From contig NZ_JARVWP010000019.1 of NCBI RefSeq assembly GCF_029846235.1, forward strand, positions 62,001 to 126,000: a stretch of 64,000 bases of DNA. Direction: 5' to 3'. Each line of letters opens with the position of its first letter. Position 1 is the stretch's first letter. Positions 16,141 to 24,335 of this stretch are shown here, piece after piece. Origin of the DNA: Bradyrhizobium sp. CER78. Its GTDB lineage: Bacteria > Pseudomonadota > Alphaproteobacteria > Rhizobiales > Xanthobacteraceae. Under the pieces are notes generated by a model. That model was not told the origin of the DNA, searched no databases, and was given only the letters and a program-made list of their open reading frames with translations. The translations under genes and the position numbers were made by a program.

Positions 16141-16560
16141 TTTCTTCTCCAAAGCGCGCAAACGCGTTCCGCGCGACAATCGCGCAGCGATTTTCAACTT
16201 CGTCGATGTCTTTGGAAAAGGAGCCCGCGGGCGCGTTCAACAAGGCACAGCGGCTAATCGAATAAGGGCAATATAAACGATAACAGCCATATTGCAAGGA
16301 AGCCGGACAATTTGATTCAGCTCGCCGTTGCAGCGCCGTTCGGGGCAGTTCCAATAGGACTTCAGGTCTTTATAGTTTGACTTGTCTCGCGGGAGTGGTC
16401 ACGTTGTTCCCACTGAACCGCATCGCCGTGACGAGCAAAATTGCTCGGTCGAGGCCGGCGAGGAAATGCGCGGTCGCTCTCATTCTTCCATTCGCAACGA
16501 ACTCCTGCGCAATTGGCTGCGCCCAGGATCGTCCCAATTTGCAGTCAGCGAGGAGTTTTA
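16141..16560. other. 420-base divergent intergenic region between cspA and rpsU
   Basis: Carries both promoters and probably a long 5' leader for cspA. It is relatively AT-rich around 16250-16320 (AATATAAACGATAA and nearby), as expected for a promoter or leader. A TTGACT at about 16378 could be a -35 box toward rpsU, but no good -10 partner is evident. No convincing gene. Confidence 0.5.
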
Positions 16561-16857
16561 ATGCAGGTCGTAGTCCGTGATAACAATGTCGATCAGGCAC
16601 TTCGTGTTCTGAAGAAAAAAATGCAGCGTGAAGGCGTTTTTCGCGAAATGAAGCAGCGTCGTGCCTATGAGAAGCCTTCGGAGAGAAAAGCGCGCGAAAA
16701 GTCCGAGGCTATTCGCCGGGCTCGCAAGCTCGCTCGCAAGCAAGCGATCAGGGAAGGTCTGCTGCCGGCGCCCCCGAAAAAGAAGCTCCCCGAACGCAAG
16801 CCGTCGGTCCCGCGGACTTCCGCGTCCACGGCGCTGCTGTCAGCAAGCACGCGGTAG
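16561..16857 (+). CDS. rpsU: 30S ribosomal protein S21
   Basis: A 98-residue small-subunit ribosomal protein. The N-terminal 60 residues match S21 closely: VVVRDNNVDQALRVLKKKMQREGVFREMK, then RRAYEKPSERKAREK and an Arg/Lys-rich helix. The C-terminal 35 residues are a Pro/Lys/Ser tail, longer than in enteric S21 (71 residues) and usual in alphaproteobacteria. GAGGAG precedes the ATG at 16561. It is divergent from cspA. Its last 190 bases overlap an antisense small open frame. Confidence 0.95.
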   Translation: MQVVVRDNNVDQALRVLKKKMQREGVFREMKQRRAYEKPSERKAREKSEAIRRARKLARKQAIREGLLPAPPKKKLPERKPSVPRTSASTALLSASTR

Positions 16858-16961
16858 CTACGCTCCATCCGTTCCAAATAGTAACGGGTAAAGTCGTCCA
16901 CCGCCGCTTCCTTCGCGCGTCGGTAGTGTTCGGCCATTTCCAGATATTCTTCCGCACTCAT
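16665..16961 (-). CDS. Small hypothetical protein overlapping rpsU on the opposite strand
   Basis: A 98-residue frame beginning MSAEEYLEMAEHYRRA. Its first 45 residues look like a genuine small helical protein (DDFTRYYLERMERSYRVLADSSAV) of a type common in Bradyrhizobium. The C-terminal half runs antisense through rpsU and has biased composition, so the original stop may have been lost and the natural protein may be shorter. No strong ribosome-binding site precedes 16961. Treat the N-terminal half as possibly real and the antisense half as doubtful. Confidence 0.4.
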   Translation of the reverse strand: MSAEEYLEMAEHYRRAKEAAVDDFTRYYLERMERSYRVLADSSAVDAEVRGTDGLRSGSFFFGGAGSRPSLIACLRASLRARRIASDFSRAFLSEGFS

Positions 16962-17120
16962 TTGTGAATATGCGTTGGAAGCTGTGGATGTTCCAGTGTT
17001 TCTGGACGCCACAATCAAACTGACCCACCACCGGTTTGGGAGAAAGTTCAGGGAACTTTTCTGGCTCTTCGTGCTTTTTGAATCCGTTTTCGAAACGGGT
17101 CAGCTTTGGAGAGAGGAGCC

Positions 17121-17321
17121 ATGCAGCGACGCCGCCGAGTTAAGCAGATTATCCCCCTTGCAGAACGTCTTTCCCTAGAAGCCAAAGAGCTACGCCAGCG
17201 GGCCAGAAAGCTTCCACCCAATCGAGAGCGGGAAGCACTCCTGAGAAAGGCGCGGCATAGTGAAGCCACCGCTCATTTGACCGATTGGCTTATGTCTCCC
17301 GGTCCCCGCCCTCCTATCTAG
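17121..17321 (+). CDS. Small conserved hypothetical protein
   Basis: A 66-residue basic, helical cytoplasmic protein (MQRRRRVKQI, then an RLSLEAKELRQRARKLPP segment and a C-terminal HLTDWLMSPG). I recall close relatives in many Bradyrhizobium genomes, with unknown function. The ATG at 17121 follows GAGAGGAG. Its stop codon lies in the loop of a hairpin that hides the ribosome-binding site of the next small gene, so the two are probably translationally coupled. Confidence 0.65.
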   Translation: MQRRRRVKQIIPLAERLSLEAKELRQRARKLPPNREREALLRKARHSEATAHLTDWLMSPGPRPPI

Positions 17322-17330
17322 ACAGGAGGG
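17309..17330 (+). promoter_or_regulatory. Hairpin sequestering a ribosome-binding site (translational coupling)
   Basis: A seven-base-pair stem, CCCTCCT (17309-17315) with AGGAGGG (17324-17330), and an eight-base loop. The right arm is the ribosome-binding site of the 36-residue protein at 17336. The loop contains the TAG stop (17319-17321) of the upstream 66-residue gene. Ribosomes terminating there would open the stem and expose the site. Confidence 0.6.
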
Positions 17331-17335
17331 CGACG

Positions 17336-17446
17336 ATGCGCGCAGATCAGCGCCAATTCAATGGCATCGAGATAGCCTTTGTCAGCGTAGCGGTGGTGTC
17401 CATTGTAACCTTAGTCGCAGCCGTGGCTTGGCTCATTCTCGAATGA
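17336..17446 (+). CDS. 36-residue single-span membrane protein
   Basis: Begins MRADQRQFNGIE and continues as one hydrophobic helix (AFVSVAVVSIVTLVAAVAWLI) ending LE. AGGAGGG lies six bases before the ATG at 17336, an almost ideal ribosome-binding site. A single inner-membrane span with a short charged cytoplasmic N-terminus is likely. It sits 14 bases after the preceding small gene and is probably expressed only together with it because of the intervening hairpin. Function unknown. Genes this short are often missed by automatic annotation. Confidence 0.6.
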   Translation: MRADQRQFNGIEIAFVSVAVVSIVTLVAAVAWLILE

Positions 17447-17486
17447 ACCTTGTGGCGTTTGCGCCATAATTCCGCGAGGTCGCCCT

Positions 17487-17637
17487 TCCCTTCTCCCCTT
17501 GTGGGAGAAGGTGGCGCGGACGCAGTCCGCGACGGATGAGGGGACTCTATCCGCAGATGAGCTCGCGGAGAGAGACCCCTCACCCGCCTTCGCTGCTTCC
17601 GCAGCGAAGCCACCCTCTCCCACAGGGGGAGAGGGTG
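17487..17637. repeat. Palindromic intergenic repeat, TTCTCCC...GGGAGAGGG family
   Basis: About 150 bases with outer arms CCCTTCTCCCCTTGTGGGAGAAGG and CCCTCTCCCACAGGGGGAGAGGG, each itself a hairpin, and inner segments reading GCGGACGCAGTCCGC and GGAGAGAGACCCCTCACC. It fills the gap between the 36-residue gene and the protease gene. Related elements occur at 24336, 46221, 51476, 52720, 60511 and 60675. Confidence 0.75.
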
Positions 17638-17664
17638 CATCTCATGCGCGGAGAGGCACGCCCG

Positions 17665-18735
17665 TCACTGCTTAGCCGGCTTCCTTCCGATCGGGTGGAT
17701 CTCGATCGCGCGCAGGCGGCCGAGGCGGAGGACGTCCATCGACAGCGTCCGGTTGATCCGGCTGTGATCGAGCGCGCGGATCAGGTCGTCGACACCGTTG
17801 ATCTCGATGCCGTCGAGCCGGATCACCACGTCGCCGGGCAGCAATGCCGCGCGCGCCGCCGGGCTGTCCGGCTCAATCTGCATCAACAGCGCGCCCATCT
17901 TGTTCTCGACGCCGGCGAGCACCGCGTGCCGCCGCGGCACCGGCGCGGTCTGGCCGGCGACGCCGATATAGGCGCGGCGGACATAGCCGTGACGGATGAT
18001 CTCCGACAGCACGAACTGCGCGGTGTTGCTGGCGACCGCAAAGCAGATGCCCTGCGCGCCGTTGATGATCGCGGTGTTGATCCCGATCACTTCGCCCTTC
18101 GACGACACCAGCGGCCCGCCCGAATTGCCGGGATTGAGCGCGGCATCGGTCTGGATCACGTCCTCGATGGTGCGCCCGCTGACCGAACGGATCGAGCGGC
18201 CAAGCGCCGACACCACGCCGGCGGTGACCGTCGATTCGAAGCCGAGCGGATTGCCGATCGCGACCACCAGCTGACCGCGCCGCAGCGTCTTCGAGTTACC
18301 GAGCGACGCGTAGGGCAGATCGCGCGCGCCATCGGCGCGCAGCAGCGCGAGATCGGTGTCGGGATCGACGCCGAGCACGTGCGCGTCGGTGACGAAGCCC
18401 TCAGTGTCGCGCAGGCGGATCTCTTTCGACGGTCCGACCACGTGGCTGTTGGTCAGCACGAAGCCGTCGGGCGAGATCACGATGCCCGAGCCGAGCCCGC
18501 CGCGGTCGCGCGCGTTACGGACCTTCGGCCCGGTCTCGACCCGGACCACGGCCGGGCCGACGCGGTCGGTGACGTCGATCACGGCGTTGGAATAGGCATC
18601 CAGCAAGGCCCGGTCATCGACTTGAGCTGCGGCTTGGGTATCCACTTGGGCATCCACTTGGGCATCCACTTGGGCAGCATCAGCCGTTCGCGGTAACGTC
18701 GTGTCACCGGCGGCATCTGAGGTAAAATCCAGCAT
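17665..18735 (-). CDS. HtrA/DegP-type serine protease with one PDZ domain, no signal peptide
   Basis: A 356-residue trypsin-like protease. The catalytic triad is visible: His98 in TNSHVVG, Asp128 in DTDLALL and Ser205 in GNSGGP. A single PDZ domain follows (about residues 250-345, with DSPAARAALLPGDVVIRLDG). Typical DegP has a signal peptide and often two PDZ domains. Here the N-terminus is acidic and repetitive (VDAQ units at residues 23-39) without a hydrophobic stretch, so the protein may be cytoplasmic unless the true start differs. The ATG at 18735 is the only reasonable start seen. It may act in protein quality control, but substrates are unknown. Confidence 0.9.
   Translation of the reverse strand: MLDFTSDAAGDTTLPRTADAAQVDAQVDAQVDTQAAAQVDDRALLDAYSNAVIDVTDRVGPAVVRVETGPKVRNARDRGGLGSGIVISPDGFVLTNSHVVGPSKEIRLRDTEGFVTDAHVLGVDPDTDLALLRADGARDLPYASLGNSKTLRRGQLVVAIGNPLGFESTVTAGVVSALGRSIRSVSGRTIEDVIQTDAALNPGNSGGPLVSSKGEVIGINTAIINGAQGICFAVASNTAQFVLSEIIRHGYVRRAYIGVAGQTAPVPRRHAVLAGVENKMGALLMQIEPDSPAARAALLPGDVVIRLDGIEINGVDDLIRALDHSRINRTLSMDVLRLGRLRAIEIHPIGRKPAKQ
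18641..18676. repeat. Three perfect 12-base tandem repeats inside a protease gene
   Basis: Three uninterrupted copies of TCCACTTGGGCA, encoding the VDAQ units near the N-terminus of the HtrA-type protein. Unit length is a multiple of three, so copy-number changes would keep the frame. Confidence 0.8.
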
Positions 18736-18850
18736 GGCGAGAGTCCTTTGGTCTCCTCAAATGGTGACCGGCTCCCGCTGCCGCAAGTGGTTACGCCCCT
18801 CGCAGGCCTGTCCTGCTAGTATGGGGTCTCTGACGCCTGATTCACTCAGT

Positions 18851-18941
18851 GTCATTCCGGGGCTCGCGAAGCGAGAACCCGGAATCTCGATCCACGACCT
18901 CTGGATTCCGGGTTCGCGACTGCGTCGCGCCCCGGAATGAC
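18851..18941. repeat. Palindromic intergenic repeat, GTCATTCCGGGG...CCCCGGAATGAC family
   Basis: Inverted-repeat element with terminal GTCATTCCGGGG and CCCCGGAATGAC and inner arms GAACCCGGAATC and GATTCCGGGTTC, between the protease gene and the GMC-oxidoreductase partner gene. A second copy lies at 21052-21131. Confidence 0.8.
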
Positions 18942-18966
18942 TGAGAGAACCATTAGAGACACAACC

Positions 18967-19416
18967 CTAAGGCGCCCGCCGCAGCACCCCGCCGCGCTCC
19001 CTGACCGGATCGAGCAGCGACCAGTCGCCGTCCGGCAGCACGTGGCCCTTCGGGAACGGCGCGCGCAGCTCGAGCCCGAGCGAGCGCAGCACGCGGTCGT
19101 CACGGTAGTAGCATTGCAGCACCACGCGGACGAGCGTGGCCGCGGCAACGCCGCCGCGTGCGCGAAACTCCTGCGCCACCGCTTCGCACCTGGCTTCGTC
19201 GAGCTCGGCGAGCGGCTTGCCCGCAAGCTTTGCCAGATGATCCAGCGCCTGCGCGACCAGCGCGGTGTCGCGGCCGAGCGTTGCCAGCATGTCGGCCTGG
19301 ATCGCGGCATCGTCCGCACCGGGCACCTTGTACTCGTCACTTTCGGGAACGATCATCGCGGCGACGGTGCGGAGATCGGCGCGCTGGGCTGCGGTCAATT
19401 CTTTTACGTCGGACAT
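18967..19416 (-). CDS. Hypothetical small partner of GMC oxidoreductase
   Basis: A 149-residue soluble protein starting seven bases after the stop of the GMC oxidoreductase gene, so almost surely co-expressed. It resembles in position and in its start (LTAAQRADLRTVAAMIVPE) the gluconate 2-dehydrogenase subunit 3 type of accessory proteins that pair with GMC flavoproteins, but it lacks their usual twin-arginine signal. The middle is helical with GKPLAELDEARCEAVAQEF, and the end contains WSLLDPVRERGGVL. No cofactor motif. It could be a chaperone or structural subunit. Confidence 0.65.
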   Translation of the reverse strand: MSDVKELTAAQRADLRTVAAMIVPESDEYKVPGADDAAIQADMLATLGRDTALVAQALDHLAKLAGKPLAELDEARCEAVAQEFRARGGVAAATLVRVVLQCYYRDDRVLRSLGLELRAPFPKGHVLPDGDWSLLDPVRERGGVLRRAP

Positions 19417-19423
19417 AGCAATC

Positions 19424-21025
19424 TCAATCGAACAGATTGGCGAGGCGGTGCTTCATCTGGTCGGCGATGTAGAGCGCGAGGGCCTGGATGGTGGAGGTCG
19501 GGTTCACGCCGCCCGAGGTGACGAAGATGCTGCCGTCGACGATGAAGAGATTCTTCACGTCGTGCGAGCGGCCCCATTCGTTGACCACGGAGCGCGCCGG
19601 ATCGGTGCCCATCCGCGCGGTGCCGAGCAGATGCCAGCCGCCCCAGGGAATCGGATCGTTGATGCAGATGTCGGTAGCGCCGGCCGCATCGAGAACCTCC
19701 CGGCCGCGCGCCAACGCATGGTCCATCATCTTCCGGCTGTTCGCTGAGATCGTGTAGTCGATCTTCGGTGCGGGAATGCCGTGGCTGTCCTTCAGCACCG
19801 GATCGAGCGTGACGCGGTTGTGCTCCTCCGGCAGATCTTCGCAGATCGCGGAGACCGCAAGGCGATGCCCATTAAGCCTGCGGAACACGCGGTGATGATC
19901 CTTGCCCCAGGGCAGGATGCCCTTCTGCTCGCTCGCGACCGCCTCGAACACCGGCCCGGCGCCGCGGCCGAACTGGATGCCATAGCCGCGGACGAAACCG
20001 CGCGACAGGTCCGTGTCGTAGAACTCCTTGCTCCACAGGCAGGTCGGCGGCGCGCGGTTGCTGTCGGTCGGCTCCTTCACGAAGCCGTAGATCTGCGCAT
20101 AGGGGTGGAACATCAGGTTCTTGCCGACCAGGCCGGATGAGTTGGCGAGGCCATTCGGGAATTTTCCGGATACCGAGTTGAGTAGCAGCCGCGGCGTGCC
20201 GACGCCGTTGCAGGCGATGATCACAACCTCGGCCGGTTGGAATTGCTCGACACCGTCCTTGTCGTAGTACACGACGCCGGAGGCCATGCCCTGCTCGTTG
20301 GTCAGGATCTCGCGCACCCGGCAGTGGGTTTTCAGCTCGACCCCGGCGCGGATCGCGTGCGGCCAGTAGGTGATGTCGGTCGATGCCTTGGCGCCCTGTG
20401 CGCAGGCCGGCGTGCAGTGGCCGAGATTGATGCAGCGCGCCCTGCCCTCGTAATCCATCGTCGCGACCGTGGTATCCGACGGCCACCAGTGCCAGCCGAG
20501 CTTGTTCAGGGCCTTGCCGAGCAGCGGGCCGGATAGCCCGAGCGGCTGCGGCGGCATTGGCGGATGGCTGAGCGGCGACAGCGGATCACCCGACAGGCCA
20601 GAGACGCCCATCATGCGATCGTTCTCCTCGAAGAACGGCGTGAGCGCGTCGTAATCGATCGGCCAGTCGTCGGCGACGCCGTCGAGCGTCTTCACCTTGA
20701 AATCGGAGGGATGCAGCCGCGGCCAGTGCGCGGTGTACATCACGGTCGAGCCGCCGACGGCGTTGAAATTGACGACATTGATCGGCGAGTTGTCGTCATT
20801 GATCGGGTAGTCCTCGGGCCGCCTGCGAACGTTCGGGCTGGTCGCCCACTCGCCGTAGAACTTCGCCTCCCAGTCGCGCCCGGTGCTCGGATATTCGGCG
20901 GGATTCATCCAGCCGCCCTGATCGAGGCAGAGGATGTGCATCTTGGTGTCGGCAAGGCTCCAGGCCACCGCGGCCCCGGAGGCGCCGGCGCCGATGATCA
21001 GGACGTCAACGGGATCGTTCTTCAT
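19424..21025 (-). CDS. GMC-family FAD oxidoreductase (choline-dehydrogenase-like)
   Basis: A 533-residue flavoprotein that would oxidise an alcohol or sugar using FAD. The dinucleotide-binding motif VLIIGAGASGAAVAW is at residues 8-22. NAVGGSTVMYTAHWPRLHP near residue 90 is the GMC signature region, and the C-terminal part has GGWHLLGTARMGTDP and DGSIFVTSGGVNPTSTIQALA, including the conserved His and Asn positions. No signal peptide. It is followed closely by its small partner gene and preceded, beyond a palindromic repeat, by a P450 gene on the same strand. It may oxidise an alcohol formed by that P450, but this is inferred from position only. Confidence 0.9.
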   Translation of the reverse strand: MKNDPVDVLIIGAGASGAAVAWSLADTKMHILCLDQGGWMNPAEYPSTGRDWEAKFYGEWATSPNVRRRPEDYPINDDNSPINVVNFNAVGGSTVMYTAHWPRLHPSDFKVKTLDGVADDWPIDYDALTPFFEENDRMMGVSGLSGDPLSPLSHPPMPPQPLGLSGPLLGKALNKLGWHWWPSDTTVATMDYEGRARCINLGHCTPACAQGAKASTDITYWPHAIRAGVELKTHCRVREILTNEQGMASGVVYYDKDGVEQFQPAEVVIIACNGVGTPRLLLNSVSGKFPNGLANSSGLVGKNLMFHPYAQIYGFVKEPTDSNRAPPTCLWSKEFYDTDLSRGFVRGYGIQFGRGAGPVFEAVASEQKGILPWGKDHHRVFRRLNGHRLAVSAICEDLPEEHNRVTLDPVLKDSHGIPAPKIDYTISANSRKMMDHALARGREVLDAAGATDICINDPIPWGGWHLLGTARMGTDPARSVVNEWGRSHDVKNLFIVDGSIFVTSGGVNPTSTIQALALYIADQMKHRLANLFD

Positions 21026-21051
21026 TCTTATTCCTTGGTCTTGATGATCCC

Positions 21052-21131
21052 GTCATTCCGGGGCGATGCGTAGCATCGAACGCGGAATCTCGAGATTCCG
21101 GGTTCGGTCCTGCGGACCGCCCCGGAATGAC
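21052..21131. repeat. Palindromic intergenic repeat, GTCATTCCGGGG...CCCCGGAATGAC family
   Basis: Second copy of the element at 18851-18941, between the P450 and GMC oxidoreductase genes. The termini are the same; the inner part differs (CGATGCGTAGCATCG hairpin and GGTCCTGCGGACC hairpin). Confidence 0.8.
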
Positions 21132-21141
21132 ATCCTTAAAT

Positions 21142-22365
21142 TCAATTGACGATTCTCACCGGCAAGCTTCGTATACCGCGGATGAAATTGGAATAGAGCC
21201 TTTGCGGCGGGCCCATCAGCTCAAAACGCAGATCACGCACCAGGACCTCCTCCCAGAGGATGCGCAGTTGCTGCTCGGCGAGGCGATCGCCGACGCAGCG
21301 GTGGACGCCGGCGCCGAAGGCAAGATGCTGGCGCGGCTTGGCGCGGTCGATGACGAATTCGTCGGCGCGCTCGATCTTGTCCTCGTCGCGGTTGCCGGAG
21401 ATGTACCACATCACGACCTTGTCGCCCTTCTTGATCTGGCGGCCGGCGAGCTCGACGTCGTTGCGCGCGGTGCGGCGCATGTGCAGCACCGGCGTGTGAT
21501 AGCGGATGGTTTCGGACACCAGGTTCGGGATCAGCTCCGGCCTCGCGCGGACCAGCTCGAACTGCGCGGGGTTCTCGCACAGCGCCATCAGCCCGGCCGA
21601 CATCGAATTGCGCGTGGTGTCGTTACCGCCGACGATCAAGAGCCCGATCGTGCCGATGAACTCGCGCGCATCGAGATTCCGCGTCGCCTCCGAATGCGCC
21701 AGCATCGAGATCAGGTCGAAGGTCGGCGGCGCATCGACCCGGGCCTCCCACAACTTTCGGAAAGCTTCTCCCATCTTGATCAGCTCGGCGGTGCGTTCCG
21801 CCTCCGAATGCACCACCGCGTCAGGGGACTCGACGTTGGCGATCGCCACATCCGACCACCAGGTCAGCTTGGCGCGCTCCTCGGAGGGAAAATCGAACAG
21901 CGTCGCCAGCATCATGTTAGTCAGATCGACCGAGACCCGTTCGGCCCAATCGAAGGTCTCGTTGCGCGGCAGGGCGTCGAGCACGGTGGCGGTGCGCTTA
22001 CGGATCAAGGGATCGAAATTGGCAAGGTTCGACGGCGCCACGATCGGCGCCACCGTGCGACGCTGCGCAGTGTGGCCAGGCGGGTCCATGCGGATGAAGC
22101 TCGGCCGCTCCAGCCCCTTCGGCTGGTCAGCGACCTGGATACCGCCGAGCTCGGAGGCGGAGGAATAGTTCTGGTGATCCAGCTCGACGGCGAAGATGTC
22201 GTCGTAGCGCGTCACCGACCAGTACGGGCCGTAGGCCGACGCCTCGCAATAATGCACGGGATCGTCGCGGCGGAGCTGCGCGAACAGCGGCCGCCAGGTG
22301 TCGTCCTGATAAAGCCGGGGATTACTGACATCTATTGATGTCGGCCTGCGCAGCGCCTCTCCCAT
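21142..22365 (-). CDS. Cytochrome P450
   Basis: A 407-residue soluble bacterial P450 monooxygenase. The heme ligand is Cys357 in FGAGVHRCVGDRLA, the oxygen-activating I-helix motif is VGGNDTTRN near residue 247, and the K-helix ETIRYHTP lies near residue 290. DPPGHTAQRR near residue 95 is also typical of the CYP families acting on terpenoids, steroids or aromatic acids. Redox partners are not encoded next to it. The gene faces a Baeyer-Villiger-type monooxygenase gene across 232 bases and precedes a GMC oxidoreductase gene, an arrangement suggesting stepwise oxidation of a cyclic or hydrophobic substrate. Confidence 0.93.
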   Translation of the reverse strand: MGEALRRPTSIDVSNPRLYQDDTWRPLFAQLRRDDPVHYCEASAYGPYWSVTRYDDIFAVELDHQNYSSASELGGIQVADQPKGLERPSFIRMDPPGHTAQRRTVAPIVAPSNLANFDPLIRKRTATVLDALPRNETFDWAERVSVDLTNMMLATLFDFPSEERAKLTWWSDVAIANVESPDAVVHSEAERTAELIKMGEAFRKLWEARVDAPPTFDLISMLAHSEATRNLDAREFIGTIGLLIVGGNDTTRNSMSAGLMALCENPAQFELVRARPELIPNLVSETIRYHTPVLHMRRTARNDVELAGRQIKKGDKVVMWYISGNRDEDKIERADEFVIDRAKPRQHLAFGAGVHRCVGDRLAEQQLRILWEEVLVRDLRFELMGPPQRLYSNFIRGIRSLPVRIVN

Positions 22366-22597
22366 CGCTCACTCCCACAGGTTCCGTCGCCGCTTGGCGG
22401 GCGATCGTGTTGTCGGGCCGACGATAACGGGTATCCCGCGGCCGAGTAAAGCCGCGGAGCGGACAGTCCGCCTCGCGGAATGCGCGCAGGCCGGCCAACC
22501 CGGCAAATCGCGATGGCTGCCCCGCTTCTCGATGTTTGTCGACCGTGGCGAGACCGGCTAGCCTTGCCGCAATCAACCGATCAGGGAGCGACGACAG

Positions 22598-24232
22598 GTG
22601 GCCGCATCGCGTCAGGACAACAGCCCCGAGACGGGTGCGCTGGACTACGACGTCATCATCATCGGCGCCGGCCTGTCCGGCATGTACCAGCTCTACCGGC
22701 TACGCGAGCTCGGCCTCACCGCGCGCGTATTCGAGGCCGGCACCGGCGTCGGCGGGACCTGGTACTGGAACCGCTATCCCGGCGCGCGCTTCGATTCCGA
22801 AAGCTATTCCTATGGCTACTCGTTTTCGAAGGAGCTGCTGGAGGAATGGGAATGGTCGGAGCATTTCGCCGGCCAGCCCGAAACCTTGCGCTACTGCAAT
22901 TACGTCGCCGACAAATTCGATCTGCGCCGCGACATCCAGTTCGAGAGCCGCGTCACGTCGGCGATCTACCAGGACGAGACGCGGAGCTGGCGGATCACGC
23001 TGGAAAGCGGCGCGCAGCATAGCTGCCGCTTCCTGATCACCGCGATCGGCCCGCTGTCGACGCCGACCCTGCCGCGCGTCGAGGGCCGCGACGATTTCAA
23101 GGGGCAATCGTTTCACACCGCGCGCTGGCCGAAGCAGAAAGTGGATTTCACCGGCAAGCGCGTCGCCGTGATCGGCACCGGCGCGACCGGCATCCAGACC
23201 ATCCAGACCATCGCGAGCGAGGTCGGCCACCTCACCGTGTTCCAGCGCACCGCCAACTGGGCAGCGCCGCTGCACAACGGCAAGATCGACGCCGAGACGC
23301 AAGGCAAGATCAAGGCCGGCTATGGCGAGATCTTCGCGCGCTGCAAGGAGACCTTCGCCTGCTTCGTGCATACGCCGGATCCGCGCGGCGCGTTCGAGGT
23401 GAGCGAGCAAGAGCGCGAGGCGTTCTACGAGAAGCTCTATGGCGAGCGCGGCTTCGGCATCTGGCAGGGCAATTTTAGGGATATCCTGATCGACCGCGCG
23501 GCCAATGCGACGATCTCGGATTTCGTCGCGCGCAAAATCCGCGCGCGGGTGAAGAACCAGGCGGTGGCCGAGAAGCTGATCCCGACCAACCATGGTTTCG
23601 GCACGCGGCGGCTGCCGCTCGAGACCTTCTATTACGAGGTCTACAACCGCGACAATGTCGAGCTGGTCGATCTCAAGCAAACGCCGATCGAGCGGATCAC
23701 GCCCGAGGGCATCCGGACGACCGAGAAGGACTACGCCTTCGACATCATCATCTACGCCACCGGCTTCGATGCCATCACCGGCAGTTTTGACAAGATCGAT
23801 ATCCGCGGTGCCGGTGGCGCGCGGCTGAAGGAGAAATGGACGCACGGGCCGGAAACCTATCTCGGGCTGATGGTCGACGGCTTTCCCAACATGATGATGC
23901 TGATGGGCCCGCACACCGCGCTCGGCAACATCCCGCGCAGCATCGAATACAGCGTCGACTGGGTCACCGGCCTGCTTCGCTTCGCGACCGAGAAAGGCCT
24001 GACCTTCCTCGACGCCACGCCCGAGGGCACCGCCGGCTGGACCGATCATGTCAAGGCGCTCGGCGTCGGCCTGCTGTCGAACGAGGTCGATTCCTGGATG
24101 ACCGGCATCAACCGCAATGTCGAGGGCAAGCAAACCCGCATCGTCGCCCGCTACAGCGGCAGCGCCCCGGCCTATCGCGCGCGGTGCGATGCGGTGGCGG
24201 CGCAGGGGTATGTGGAGTTGCGGTTGGGCTGA
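22598..24232 (+). CDS. Baeyer-Villiger-type flavin monooxygenase
   Basis: A 544-residue FAD- and NADPH-dependent monooxygenase. The FAD motif is IIGAGLSGMY (residues 21-30). The Baeyer-Villiger signature FxGxxxHxxxWP is present as FKGQSFHTARWP near residue 167, and the NADPH motif GTGATGIQ near residue 192. A late ATGFDAITG segment is also characteristic. Such enzymes insert oxygen next to a ketone, giving a lactone or ester. Start is the GTG at 22598; AGGGAGCGACGACAG precedes it. No in-frame ATG fits the family N-terminus as well. It is divergent from the P450 gene. Confidence 0.93.
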   Translation: MAASRQDNSPETGALDYDVIIIGAGLSGMYQLYRLRELGLTARVFEAGTGVGGTWYWNRYPGARFDSESYSYGYSFSKELLEEWEWSEHFAGQPETLRYCNYVADKFDLRRDIQFESRVTSAIYQDETRSWRITLESGAQHSCRFLITAIGPLSTPTLPRVEGRDDFKGQSFHTARWPKQKVDFTGKRVAVIGTGATGIQTIQTIASEVGHLTVFQRTANWAAPLHNGKIDAETQGKIKAGYGEIFARCKETFACFVHTPDPRGAFEVSEQEREAFYEKLYGERGFGIWQGNFRDILIDRAANATISDFVARKIRARVKNQAVAEKLIPTNHGFGTRRLPLETFYYEVYNRDNVELVDLKQTPIERITPEGIRTTEKDYAFDIIIYATGFDAITGSFDKIDIRGAGGARLKEKWTHGPETYLGLMVDGFPNMMMLMGPHTALGNIPRSIEYSVDWVTGLLRFATEKGLTFLDATPEGTAGWTDHVKALGVGLLSNEVDSWMTGINRNVEGKQTRIVARYSGSAPAYRARCDAVAAQGYVELRLG

Positions 24233-24270
24233 ACTGTCTCAGTGACGCGAGGCGCGCGCCCCACTCACTG

Positions 24271-24298
24271 CCGTCGTCCCGGCGAAAGCCGGGACCCA
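24271..24298. repeat. Short hairpin repeat, CGTCCCGGCGAA...GGGACC family
   Basis: Sequence CCGTCGTCCCGGCGAAAGCCGGGACCCA forms a hairpin and matches both ends of the element at 44592-44716. It looks like a single arm of that repeat. Confidence 0.6.
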
Positions 24299-24335
24299 TA
24301 CGCCGCAGGCACGTGAAGGAGGCACCAGCGGCTGG

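Noticed and set aside
18641..18676. Tandem repeats considered as CRISPR
   Set aside because: Units are 12 bases, contiguous, without spacers, and encode VDAQ in frame.
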